Part shown: one piece after another, positions 13,101 to 21,170 of the stretch
Position numbering within the stretch: the stretch's first letter is position 1
How the letters are laid out: every line of letters starts with the position of its first letter
From: Chimonanthus salicifolius
Taxonomy: Eukaryota; Streptophyta; Magnoliopsida; Laurales; Calycanthaceae
Direction: 5' to 3'
Assembly (NCBI GenBank): GCA_013350335.1
Contig: CM023541.1
Coordinates: 64,421,413 to 64,485,412 of the forward strand
DNA length: 64,000 nucleotides
Translations under genes and position numbers: made by a program
Notes under the pieces: generated by a model
The model's input: the letters and a program-made list of their open reading frames with translations, nothing else
What the model was told of the DNA's origin: nothing
Databases searched by the model: none

Positions 13101-13267
13101 TAATGTCGTAGAAAAAGAAGGTCTTCTCTCTCTTTCTCTCTCTCGCACTTACCGATGATGAAAGAAGCGGCACGCCATCCGCCAGTGGAAGATCTGATGA
13201 CGGGGCGGCCTTTGTAGTCGACAGCTCCATCAACGGTGTCTCCAAGCAGAGCATCTGTCGCAGACAT
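1..13267 (-). CDS. NPF5: NRT1/PTR family (NPF5.10-like) proton-coupled transporter, 3' end cut by window edge
   Basis: Major-facilitator transporter of the NPF (peptide/nitrate) family, which moves nitrate, peptides or other small solutes with protons across a membrane. The substrate cannot be told from sequence. Exons joined by GT-AG and frame: 13153-13267 (ATG at 13265-13267), 5072-5289, 605-1173, and <1-480. The joins read through without a stop: exon 1 ends ..SFIIG, exon 2 starts with the family ExxER signature (VEMGER), exon 3 opens GLGLLTLSA, and exon 4 opens FLDRATIATED. Typical NPF motifs follow: AQGGHKPCVQAFGADQFD, FFNWWYFG, QSSTFFTKQG and TMLQRIGIG. The last ~150 residues lie off the left edge. 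Intron 1 is 7,863 bp and intron 2 is 3,898 bp; both carry transposons, but every coding exon seen is intact. Subfamily 5 is my reading of overall similarity. Confidence 0.9.
2590..2665 (+). repeat. tRNA-like / SINE head candidate in NPF intron 2
   Basis: A short stretch has a GGTTAAGGCTCATTG box followed about 30 bases later by GTGGGTTCAAATCCCA, which resembles the A and B boxes of a tRNA-derived SINE or a tRNA pseudogene. No intact cloverleaf was found and the 3' boundary is unclear. It lies in antisense orientation to the NPF gene. Confidence 0.35.
3224..3705 (-). mobile_element. TRIM-like miniature LTR retrotransposon, complete, in NPF intron 2
   Basis: Two direct terminal repeats, 3224-3418 and 3518-3705, start TGTAACGA and end GGTATYACA. 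They surround a 99-bp non-coding core. Read on the minus strand, the core begins with TGGTATCAGAG (plus positions 3505-3515), the usual primer-binding site for initiator-Met tRNA in plant LTR elements. It ends in a purine-rich tract beside the other repeat (plus ATCTACCCCTCTT). A perfect 5-bp target duplication AGGTA flanks it (3219-3223 and 3706-3710). There is no coding capacity, so movement must depend on another element's proteins. Related copies lie at 7329-8025 and 18688-18908. Confidence 0.87.
4095..4142. repeat. (TA)n microsatellite
   Basis: An uninterrupted TA run of about 24 units follows an A-rich stretch in NPF intron 2. Confidence 0.95.
5430..6499. mobile_element. Non-autonomous hAT-type DNA transposon in NPF intron 1
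   Basis: The 1,070-bp element begins CAAGGTTGTC and ends GACAACCTTG, a perfect 10-bp terminal inverted repeat, with looser inverted similarity further in. An exact 8-bp target duplication GGTAGGTC lies at 5422-5429 and 6500-6507; an 8-bp duplication is the mark of the hAT superfamily. The interior is AT-rich and no transposase was recognised, so it would depend on a transposase made elsewhere. It interrupts only intron sequence. Confidence 0.88.
7329..8025 (-). mobile_element. TRIM-like miniature LTR retrotransposon, larger variant, in NPF intron 1
   Basis: Two repeats of about 293 and 301 bp (7329-7621 and 7725-8025) share the same plan as the element at 3224: a 5' TRTAAC start, the words TTGTCYGCTTTGGG and GATGTRGGACTC, and a TCTCACA end. 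The ~100-bp core carries GCTCTGATACCA, a Met-tRNA primer-binding site on the minus strand, next to the right repeat. A CCACCCCC tract, purine-rich on the minus strand, sits next to the left repeat. Flanking 5-mers CATTC and CATTT differ at one base, so the insertion is somewhat old or the duplication has mutated. No coding capacity. Confidence 0.82.
8473..9256 (-). repeat. 3' LTR of the Gypsy element
   Basis: Left-hand copy of the terminal repeat. On the element strand it starts TGATGTAGGACACG. The first three bases also supply the TGA stop of the internal reading frame (RPGD-stop), so the polyprotein ends exactly at the LTR edge. Confidence 0.92.
9257..10935 (-). pseudogene. gag-protease polyprotein remnant of the Gypsy element
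   Basis: Reading on the minus strand from an ATG at 10933-10935: a stop (TAG) falls at codon 7. The frame then runs through a retrotransposon gag region (10875-10363: VELPSFNG, EEFIEWVTKVERFFEY, GGASSWWEQ) to a second stop, apparently CAA changed to TAA. After more breaks a CX2CX4HX4C zinc knuckle appears near 9860-9925 (CFKCDRPGHRSHEC), then LLAIDSGCEDNLIS at about 9620-9665, matching a retroviral-type aspartic protease active site. A last piece, 9514-9254, has DMCDLILGRPWQFDV and the tail LEDEFFLRPGD. The frame jumps from the protease tail to what looks like the normal polyprotein C-terminus, implying a clean loss of the RT-RNaseH-integrase part. It is not functional as it stands. Confidence 0.85.
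11020..11799 (-). repeat. 5' LTR of the Gypsy element
   Basis: Right-hand copy of the terminal repeat, next to the primer-binding site. It differs from the other copy by scattered substitutions and a small indel in the GAAGAAGAA run, giving roughly 2-3% divergence by eye. At commonly used plant LTR rates that suggests an insertion on the order of a million years old; the rate for this lineage is unknown. Confidence 0.92.
11805..13152. other. Remaining 5' part of NPF intron 1, no gene
   Basis: No coding exon was found. The stretch 11805-12430 continues the pyrimidine-rich sequence that precedes the Gypsy insertion at 8472. A triplet-rich tract of AAT, AAC and ACG units lies at about 12637-12705. 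A CT-rich run at about 13119-13145 sits just inside the donor site of exon 1. Confidence 0.6.
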
Positions 13268-15597
13268 CGCCTACTTCCTCCCCCTCTCCTCTTTTCTATT
13301 TCTAAGCCCTAAGATTAGAAGTGGAATTAGAGCGAGAAAGTAAGCGAATTTTCCCTCTCCCCTGCGTGTTCCGGCTACAGGGAAGGGAAGGAAAAATCTC
13401 GCTCCGCTGAATTAAGTTTCCTATTGAAGAGGAGCTACCTCGGTCCAAATAAATGTCTGGCCTTCAATTATCACTTTTGTCTTCGCTATGATTTGACATT
13501 AAATATTTATTTTATAAAAATAAAACTAAGATGTATCCTTTTAAAAATCTAATGTGACATAATTGTGCATTTAACTCGCATATACTATAAATCTGCACAA
13601 AATTTTAAATATCAGATTTAATTATTAATTTAATAGAGATTGAACTAAATTTTATAATTAGTATAAGAAAATAAAGTTAAAATGATCAAGATCTATATAT
13701 ATATTTAATAGTATACATATATCCCATCTAGCATAGGTAATTTTACAGATACCATCTATCTTGTGCACCAATTGCAAAAGCTTTTGTGTGGTTTTAATAA
13801 TTGCAAGAATGTATTTTTATCTTTTTCATGTCATGTAAATACTTTGTTTTAATATGTTAAATATTCAAAAAATTCTTTATTAACAAAAAGAGTTGTAATA
13901 ATTATTGAAATATGTCTTTTAAATGTTTTATAAAAAATGAATAAGTTAATATTGTTGGACGAGCCGTGTAAAAAATTATATGAATAAAAGGTGAGTCGCC
14001 GTTTCACAACTATCTAATGTCCCATCATATTGACAAGTGATTTTGGTGATTAAAATTTTGAATTTTTCACACCTATCTAATGTCCCATCATATTAACATG
14101 TGATTTTGGTGATTAAAACTTTGAATTTAAAAAGTCATGTGTTTTTATGACCTGTCTTGTAGAGAGAAAATGACTAGATAAGAGTTAAATTTTACTTATT
14201 TTTCATCTTAATAATTTTTACACATTATAATAAAATTGTATGTACTTGTGTACTCTTTAAAAGTAATTGTGGTAGATTTACTTATTAAAAATATTTTATT
14301 AGTGTAACTACACTAACAAAATATTTTAGATATGTAAAACTTGTTAGAATGTATATAATGCCATTGGAATGTAGTAGGTGCAAGGTGCAGGCCTAAACAT
14401 GAGCCTAAATTTGCTAGTGGATTTATTTGAATGTGCATTTTTTCTTCCTTTTTGACATCATTATTAGCTAAATACAGTGCTACTGCTACCTTCGAAGCAT
14501 CTCAAATATGTCAGAAAAAAAATGATGAATTGTTGTTACGATGGCTTGAGTGCACAAATAGAGATTTTATTAGTCTCCATAGGTAGATCTAAAGAGTAGC
14601 AAGTGAAAGATATTAAAAGCAACTAGAAAAATATGGCCAACAAATTGAGGGTATTAAGGTACTAAAACAAAGAGTAACCAGTTTCCAACTCAAACTATAT
14701 CAAGTTCTTTATCTGACTTGATTAGTTAGACAAAACTTGGATGACGAGTAGCTGAGTTGAGTTGGTCAAAAAATATCCATATCCATTTGGGATATTGTCC
14801 CCACTCCCAATTAATGTGGAATATCATTAAGCTGATAACATGCTTCAGCATGTAATTCATATCATTGGAGATGATTGTAGAAACTAAGTTTTGGTTTGGA
14901 GGAAGAGTTGTGAATAGATTGAGTTGAAGACCCATCTACAAGTACAATCTAATTGTTTCAATTCAACAATTAGATCTACTCAAAATGAATTCAAATTAAA
15001 AATAGATCCAGTTCACAGTGATAGAGGCTCTAAGAGAGAGAGAGAGAGAGAGAGCCCAAGACCTATAGGGCCTTCGTGGTCTTCGCATAATAGTAATACT
15101 TTCGATGAGGACAACCTCATAGTGAAATTTATCTTAAAATAAGATCCTATATCTGACTAAAAGTCAATTCATGTAAATCCACGATTAAGTAAATCGTGTG
15201 TCAAAACTAAAATTTAAATATCTTATCAGATTTTGCTTCAATGGATACATGTTTTTAACTTTTTATCTATGCTTTTCCGTAAATTTTTGGGGGATATTAT
15301 TGGAGGGACTATGTGCCAGGGAAAACAGCAATACATGCATCAAAAGAAATAATTGATATCACCACATTAGACTTGGATTTGAAAAAGACATCAGAGCTTA
15401 CTCAATGTAATAGTTGGAATCCTCAAAGCAGTTCTAAAAATTTCAAACTGGATTTACAATTTAAGAGTTCAAAGTCAACAAATCGATATGAGGCTAAGAG
15501 ATTCAGATCAACCACCGGGCTTGAGACAGGTTTGCATGTCAATGGCTTAATACACCAAAATTGACCTTGGCCACATAATTTGCTCCAAGAAATAATA
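13268..15597. other. Intergenic region between NPF and rpl2
   Basis: It begins with the likely 5' leader and promoter of the NPF gene (minus strand), which is CT/GA-rich to about 13440. It then becomes AT-rich with a GA microsatellite at about 15036-15054. Reading frames here (14726-14935, 14924-15142, 15313-15564) are short, without recognisable domains, and I do not call them genes. Confidence 0.6.
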
Positions 15598-17118
15598 TTA
15601 CTTTTTGCGTCTGATTGCCCTTGCTGTCTTAAATCCATCTTTGGTAGGCTTACCCCAAGGTGACACAGAAGGCCGACCGCCTTTTGTGCGCCCCTCACCT
15701 CCCCCGTGAGGATGATCAATTGGATTCATTGCAACACCACGAACTATGGGGCGTCTGCCTAACCACCGGCTTTGCCCTGCCTTTCTAAGCTTCCGTGCAC
15801 CATGGCTGGGATTGGAAACCATACCAATGGTGGCTCGGCATTGAGAATCAATGAGCTTCTCAGCACCTGAAGGCAGTCGCAAAAGACATTGTTCTGCTGG
15901 TTCCTTGACTAGTTTAGCACAAGTTCCAGCAGCACGGACTAGCTTCCCACCCTGGCCTGGATTGCATTCAATGTCATGAACCAATGTTCCTATTCGTATA
16001 TTGGCCAATGGCATGCAATTACCCACTTGATAATTCAAATCAAGCATGTCATATCTTTGAGCAAGGGGGCGTGGTGAAGCAGCTGGCTGATTGCCCCCTC
16101 CATCTTGGCGTTCCTTTGTTGTGTGAGCAAGGTCTTGGAACCGATGGTATGTCTGAGCATTATGGGCAGGTTTCAAGCTGTTGGATGAAGGTCTAGACCA
16201 ATTGCAATTGATTACCATCTTGCCTGGCTCCAATTGATGACTGGCTAAAATATAACTAACAGGTACACAACTGGCCATGAATGCCCCACCATCCTTCAGT
16301 CCCTCACTCACTGAGGTTGCAGGCAAGCTTCCATCAACAACCTGTGGCTTTGGTTCGCTACGTGTGAAAATTCCAAGACCTAAAGTGTCTTGCCCCCTAA
16401 AACTCTGCCAAGAAATTGCTGCTTTCCGCTTGAGCCTATGTGCCAAGAGATCAGTACGCGATTTCCAGTTTCGGACCTCAGAAACAGAGAATGTCTTTTT
16501 TTCTCGGACTTCCTCTTTCATTGCTGGAGCAATAAAAGCAGGCTTTGCCCCTGCTACTGCTATCCGTGGGAAACCAAAAAAGCCACTGAAGCTATAGGGT
16601 GCCATTTTGTCCTTGGCCTTCACAGCAGAAAAGGCAGATAAGAAAACATCCTTAGCACAAGTTATTTTCCTTCCTGCACTGGCTTCTTGGCTAGAGGACA
16701 CTTTGGTGGGAAGGCCAGTGATTGATACAGGAGAGGAGTAGGCTGCATTTCCTTGATCCACTTTCCCGGGAAGTGAAGAGAATGAAAATGAGCCGCAGAT
16801 GGTGGCTGTGGTAGGCTTAAGGATCTCAATAGGCGGAGCAAACTCTTTGGACATGTTGCATTTTCCCTTGGGATGTGGCAGCACCCCCTCAATCCATCTG
16901 ACTAAAGCAATACGTGAAGAACGGTTAGGGTCATATTCAACCCTTTCCACAATGCCCATCGCCGAAGTGCTTCTTTTCAGATCAACTCTTCGTTGCAATC
17001 GTTTCGCACCACCCCCTCGGTGAAAAGCTGTGATACGCCCTGAAGAATTCCTTCCGGCGGTCTTCCCTTTACTTACAGTGAACTGTCTAAGTGCTCTACC
17101 CACTAGGCTTTGCCTCAT
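15598..17118 (-). CDS. RPL2: Mitochondrial-type ribosomal protein L2 (uL2m), nuclear copy, intact and intron-free
   Basis: A single 506-residue frame encodes a full-length plant mitochondrial L2, the large-subunit protein at the peptidyl-transferase core. The N-terminal part (about residues 1-85) has the RNA-binding fold motifs GRNSSGRITAFHRGGGAKR and SSRIALVRW. A long plant-mitochondrial-specific insert spans about residues 90-350. The C-terminal part has IGTLVHDIECNPGQGG, RAAGT, GMVSNPSH and the hallmark NPIDHPHGGGEGR (about 470-482), the loop that contacts the catalytic centre. It aligns with the mitochondrial, not the plastid, form (starts MRQSLVGRALR). Mitogenome-encoded rpl2 in many plants has a group II intron; none is present here, consistent with transfer through spliced RNA. 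No separate targeting presequence is seen; the basic, Ser/Thr-rich first ~20 residues may act as one. An upstream exon and intron in the 5' leader are likely. Confidence 0.93.
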   Translation of the reverse strand: MRQSLVGRALRQFTVSKGKTAGRNSSGRITAFHRGGGAKRLQRRVDLKRSTSAMGIVERVEYDPNRSSRIALVRWIEGVLPHPKGKCNMSKEFAPPIEILKPTTATICGSFSFSSLPGKVDQGNAAYSSPVSITGLPTKVSSSQEASAGRKITCAKDVFLSAFSAVKAKDKMAPYSFSGFFGFPRIAVAGAKPAFIAPAMKEEVREKKTFSVSEVRNWKSRTDLLAHRLKRKAAISWQSFRGQDTLGLGIFTRSEPKPQVVDGSLPATSVSEGLKDGGAFMASCVPVSYILASHQLEPGKMVINCNWSRPSSNSLKPAHNAQTYHRFQDLAHTTKERQDGGGNQPAASPRPLAQRYDMLDLNYQVGNCMPLANIRIGTLVHDIECNPGQGGKLVRAAGTCAKLVKEPAEQCLLRLPSGAEKLIDSQCRATIGMVSNPSHGARKLRKAGQSRWLGRRPIVRGVAMNPIDHPHGGGEGRTKGGRPSVSPWGKPTKDGFKTARAIRRKK

Positions 17119-18121
17119 TGTGTATCTTCTAATTCTTCAATTCTGTCCAAAAAGATGAGAACTGAAATATAAGTTCAAGTGAAAAGTAAAATAATAAAAG
17201 CAGTAAACAAAATATCACCAATAACAAAAGTTGCATATTAAGACCAAAATTATAAATAAAAAACAATATCAAGATTTTAGAAGTATTCAGAAATACATAG
17301 AAATGGGGAACAACAATCACATACCATACACTATTTCTTAAAATATCATACAGACTTGACAGGGCAACCAAACACTTGTGGGGCTCAACAACCACACCAA
17401 ATGAAAAGGGAATCCCTGTATTTATTCAAGTACCAAAAAATAGATGCAAAATAGCTTTATATGTATGACACAAGGCCATAGAAATGAACCATTGTTACTC
17501 AGACTGTGAAACCTGAAGCATAAGGGATATGTTCAGCACCAACCATTTGATTTCATTGCTTCAAACCGAGAGGGGAATTAAAGTATTTCAGAGAGGTTTA
17601 GAAATCTAATTAAACATTTAATTATCCAGAACATAAGGCAGAGGAAAGGAGTTGCTGTGAAAAACAGTAAGGAAAAGGAGACCCATTTCAGTCTTCAAGG
17701 AACCCCTTTTGAAAACCCAATTTTCAGCAATCCCCTTTTTCTCAGAAAACCTATTTCAGTCAAATAAACCCTTTATAGGATGTTAAAGCCTTCTACCTTT
17801 TTCAGAAAATAAACCCTTTTTCAGGAACACATTTCTCAAAACTTTTCACAGAAAAACTCCATTTTTTTTTTTAGAACAGCAGTAATTAAATGGTAAAGAA
17901 GGAAGGAGGAAGAGATATATACCTGTTGTGAGAGAGAGAGAGAGAGAGAGATCCGGCTCAGGTTTAGACTGTCGGACTGAGAGAGAGGCTACTGGTTAGG
18001 AGACGATGGAAGAAGGCTGTGGCCGAAGGCTGCAGCAAGGACGGCAGCAAGGACGGCGCTGCTGGCTAGTGGCACCTGAGGCTGCGATTGAGGAGAGAAG
18101 AAGAGGGGTACAGGATAAAAA

Positions 18122-18167
<46 letters not shown>

Positions 18168-18300
18168 GCAAGAAGGAGCGACCGACAGCAAGGGGTGCGG
18201 CGGAAGTGAAGAAGAGAGTTGAGAGAGAAGAGATCAGGGTTAGGGTTCAAACGTTTTGGGCAGAGACGGGTTGTGGGTTTTAGGGATAGCTCAGGTCAGT
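17119..18300 (-). other. 5' leader of rpl2 with probable UTR intron (17143-17922)
   Basis: On the minus strand, ACAACAG|GTATATAT at 17923/17922 is a good donor, and a pyrimidine-rich run ending TTGGACAG at 17143 is a good acceptor. Together they imply a 780-bp intron in the 5' untranslated region. The upstream exon (17923 to about 18250) is rich in GA/CT microsatellites (17935-17951 and 18125-18165), common in plant leaders. No in-frame extension of the protein across the junction was found. Confidence 0.5.
18125..18165. repeat. (GA)n microsatellite in rpl2 leader
   Basis: About 20 uninterrupted GA units lie just upstream of the rpl2 coding region, in the presumed first, non-coding exon. Confidence 0.95.
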
Positions 18301-18687
18301 ACCACGTGAGGACTTAGTGCGTTTTATTATTATTGTTTTTTGCTTAATTGTTTTATTTACATTAATCCAATTAATTATTTCGAGGGAAATTTGAGTTGAT
18401 TTAATTTATCAAAATTCATTCTCGATTTTGTCTAGGGAATCCATTAATCTCAAGTCTAATTAATTTAATACATTTTTAATTTATATCATTAAAAATGATT
18501 TCTAAATTAATTTTCTAATTTTTATTTAATTTAAGAGTGTTGATGAAATAAACCAACTGATCATGTCATTACACTTGATACAAGTTGACTTGAATTATTT
18601 TTTTTTGGATTTACGTGTGGAGAACTCATACACAGTTCTACTAAAACATTTACGTGTGAGCCCCACTACCCTTAAAACACACTAAGG

Positions 18688-18908
18688 TATAACGACCCGA
18701 CCCAAACACACAGGGCTTAGGGCTTAACTCAGTGTGATATTGTCCGCTTTAGGCCTCGCACACAAGCTCAAACTCGCACAGTTTTGCATTTGGGCCTGAC
18801 CACGTGGCCTCACACTAAGTTACACATGGGTGGCTTAATATAAACCCACTCCCTCCTTTCTCTCCCACTGATGTGGGACTTCAAGAGAGGGAGGGATAGG
18901 GTATCACA
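18688..18908 (-). mobile_element. Solo LTR of the TRIM-like family
   Basis: A single 221-bp copy begins TATAACGACC, contains ATATTGTCCGCTTTAGGCC and GATGTGGGACTTC, and ends GGTATCACA, like the repeats at 3224 and 7329. An exact 5-bp duplication TAAGG lies on both sides (18683-18687 and 18909-18913). Core and second repeat are missing, as expected after recombination between the two LTRs of one insertion. Confidence 0.85.
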
Positions 18909-18914
18909 TAAGGT

Positions 18915-18990
18915 TAGGTCATGGAGTTCGAACCCGTAACCTCCCGCTTCCTGAGACGAAAGGCAACCAGTTGAGCTGCACCTATGTGGA
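18915..18990 (-). repeat. tRNA-derived SINE fragment or tRNA-like remnant
   Basis: Read on the minus strand, the stretch has GGTGCAGCTCAACTGGTTG (A-box-like), then GGGTTCGAACTCC (B-box-like) about 30 bases later, the internal polymerase III promoter pattern. It abuts the solo LTR. No intact tRNA fold was found. Confidence 0.45.
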
Positions 18991-20112
18991 TGATTATTTA
19001 TTACTAAACTAATTCATTCTTGCTAGAATTTCATTTTATTCAGATTAAGTCAATCTAACCTAAATTTCTATAAAAAAATTGGGATAAACAAATTATTTTT
19101 ACTAAAAATAAAAGATAAAAAGGACTTTCATTTCAAGTGGAATGAGTGAGCTATGTAAAATGTAGGCAATGGACAAAGACATTGTAACTTAAAGTAAAAT
19201 TGGTGGGTTAAAATCAAGGGGCTAAAAAAAAGTGCTAAAATGGTTTTTAAAAAATAGAGCTATAATGAATGTTTTATCCTCATATTTCTCTCTTTATAAT
19301 CTTAAAAATATAGAAATATAAGATTATAAAAAAAAAAAAAAATAGTCAAGAGCACTGCCCGTAAACCTCAAATAACTCGTCTGAGCTGAGGTGACTTAAA
19401 TATAACGTACATCAATCGCATCTCACTGTAAATTAAAATACAAGAGATAATGCAGTTAAGTTAAATTGGTTGGTGAAGTCCAGCATTTGCAATTATTTAT
19501 ATATGACTGTCTGTTGTGGTTCTGGGAGGAGATGTGATCCATTCCAGTCGGATGCGATGGTTGATAAGTTTATCGTTTTGAAAGTTGAAACCAAACCACA
19601 GACGTCCCAATCCATTTTGAAAGCTAGTGGTGACAGAGTGAGGCCTACCGACCACCTTCCCTTCCCTTCCCACCTACCAAGAATGGGGCTTATATTATTA
19701 TGTGCCTCTGCCCTCTCATTGTCACTTCACACTTCCATAATGTAAAAACCATCACGTGCCTTATAGGAGTCACGTAGAAATAGTGTCTGTCTGGTTCTAC
19801 CATCATCCAATTGCTAATTTTATATCATCTCCTTCATGCCAAGGTAAGGATCGTTATTATAACACGGAAAAACTCTTTTAGCCGACACTATTGCTAATAA
19901 ACAGAACAAACACATTGACACACAAAAAAAGTGAGATGAATAAAATTACAAGAATTGTTGATTGAATAATACCGTCTGTGTGTTCATCCTGGAAATAAGA
20001 TCAAAATAAGCAGACGCATCCTTGTAGTGTCCAACCACTTTCAAATGAACAATTGGGTGGTAACAAGTTACAGGCAGATGTATGAATATAACCCCTCAAA
20101 TTCACTTGCAGG
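18991..20112. other. Intergenic, no gene seen
   Basis: AT-rich sequence with a poly-A run near 19328. The one longer frame (19470-19745) has no recognisable domain and no splice or homology support. Confidence 0.55.
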
Positions 20113-20573
20113 AAGGTCTACTTCGCACGTACAGGGTGGCTCGCTATTGCATTCTTCTTACTCGCACTTATGTCCAATGACTATGCACTGCAAGCTATCA
20201 CTGTACTGATGGGTTTGAGCTCTGGCTTCATCTTTGCAGCTGCTGTTTCAATTACATCAGAAGTTTTTGGCCCTAAGAGTTCTGGTGTAGTGGTGTCAAC
20301 CACAACATCCTCATCACCAACATCCCTCTTGGTTCATTACTGTATGGTTCACTTGCCGCACTCATCTATGATGCCAATGTGAGGCTCACAGGCAGCATTA
20401 TTGTGGAAGATGGCGTAGTTGTGTGCTTGGGGAGGCAATGCTATAGGGAGACATTTGTGTGGCGGGGATGCATATCTGTTTTGGGTTTAGCATCGAGCAT
20501 TGCCCTTTTCCTGTGCACTCACCCTGCCTATGAACGATTTGAGCGCAACCAAATACTTGCACAGTTGGGTTGA
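20113..20573 (+). pseudogene. NFD4-like (nodulin-like, major facilitator) C-terminal fragment
   Basis: Translating from the likely acceptor (TTGCAG|GAAGG) gives KVYFARTGWLAIAF, then LMGLSSGFIFAAAVSITSEV and FGPKS. After a shift of frame it reads VNHNILITNIPLGSLLYGSL, and after another small shift LTGSIIVEDGVVVCLGRQCY and FVWRGCISVLGLAS, ending ERFERNQILAQLG-stop at 20573. This matches the last membrane segments of NUCLEAR FUSION DEFECTIVE 4-like proteins. The rest of the gene is absent upstream and the frame is broken, so it is a truncated pseudogene. Confidence 0.78.
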
Positions 20574-20779
20574 TGGATAGGAAGGACAGGAAGAGTGTCC
20601 ATTTTTAAGAAGCAAGCCCTTAGCAGCTATGCAGGCAACAACAATCTGGGAATTGTAGGAGGGCTCTGAAGAATTGTAAGAATGAGAAGCTCGAGGTAGA
20701 TAGGTGGGGAAGCAGATCCCACTTTTTGTTGCATCAAAGATGTATATCCTTTTTCTTTCTGAAAATTTTTCATATAGGA

Positions 20780-21170
20780 TTTTTTTTTTTTTTGAATGGT
20801 TAATATATTAGAAAGAGAAAAGAGTATAAAGAGGTGTAAGTATAGAAAAGAAAACAAGAAAAACAAAGAGACTCTACAGTCAACAAACCCGAGAAAGACA
20901 AAAAGAAACACAAAGGCAAGAAGCAAACCAAGCACAAGACTAAGTTAAGTCAACACTTTCTTTCCAGGCACGCAAGATATCATTGATATAGATATTACTG
21001 AATTCCACAAGGGTAGAGGCCCATGATGCATACTTGGCAAAGACTCTTGTAGAAACCGCTTCAGGTGTTTCAGTTTGATCCTTAAATATTCTATTCTTGC
21101 ATTCCCACCATAAGCTCCACTGCAGTTGCGAAGAAAGTCAGGCGCTACAATGAGGAGCATTTATGGGAGA
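20780..21170 (-). mobile_element. 5'-truncated LINE (non-LTR retrotransposon) 3' fragment
   Basis: On the minus strand the translation contains QWSLWWECKNRIF, the tryptophan-rich pattern of the zf-RVT region downstream of plant LINE reverse transcriptases. It runs on to a tail ending in poly(A), seen on the plus strand as the T run at about 20780-20793. Target duplications were not found. Confidence 0.6.

Noticed and set aside
16277..16641. Plus-strand frames of 83-106 residues opposite rpl2
   Set aside because: Antisense shadows of the long rpl2 frame.
17989..18250. Ser-Leu repeat frames (60 and 84 residues) upstream of rpl2 as a possible targeting presequence
   Set aside because: They arise from the GA microsatellite read on the minus strand and do not join the rpl2 frame across the likely UTR intron.
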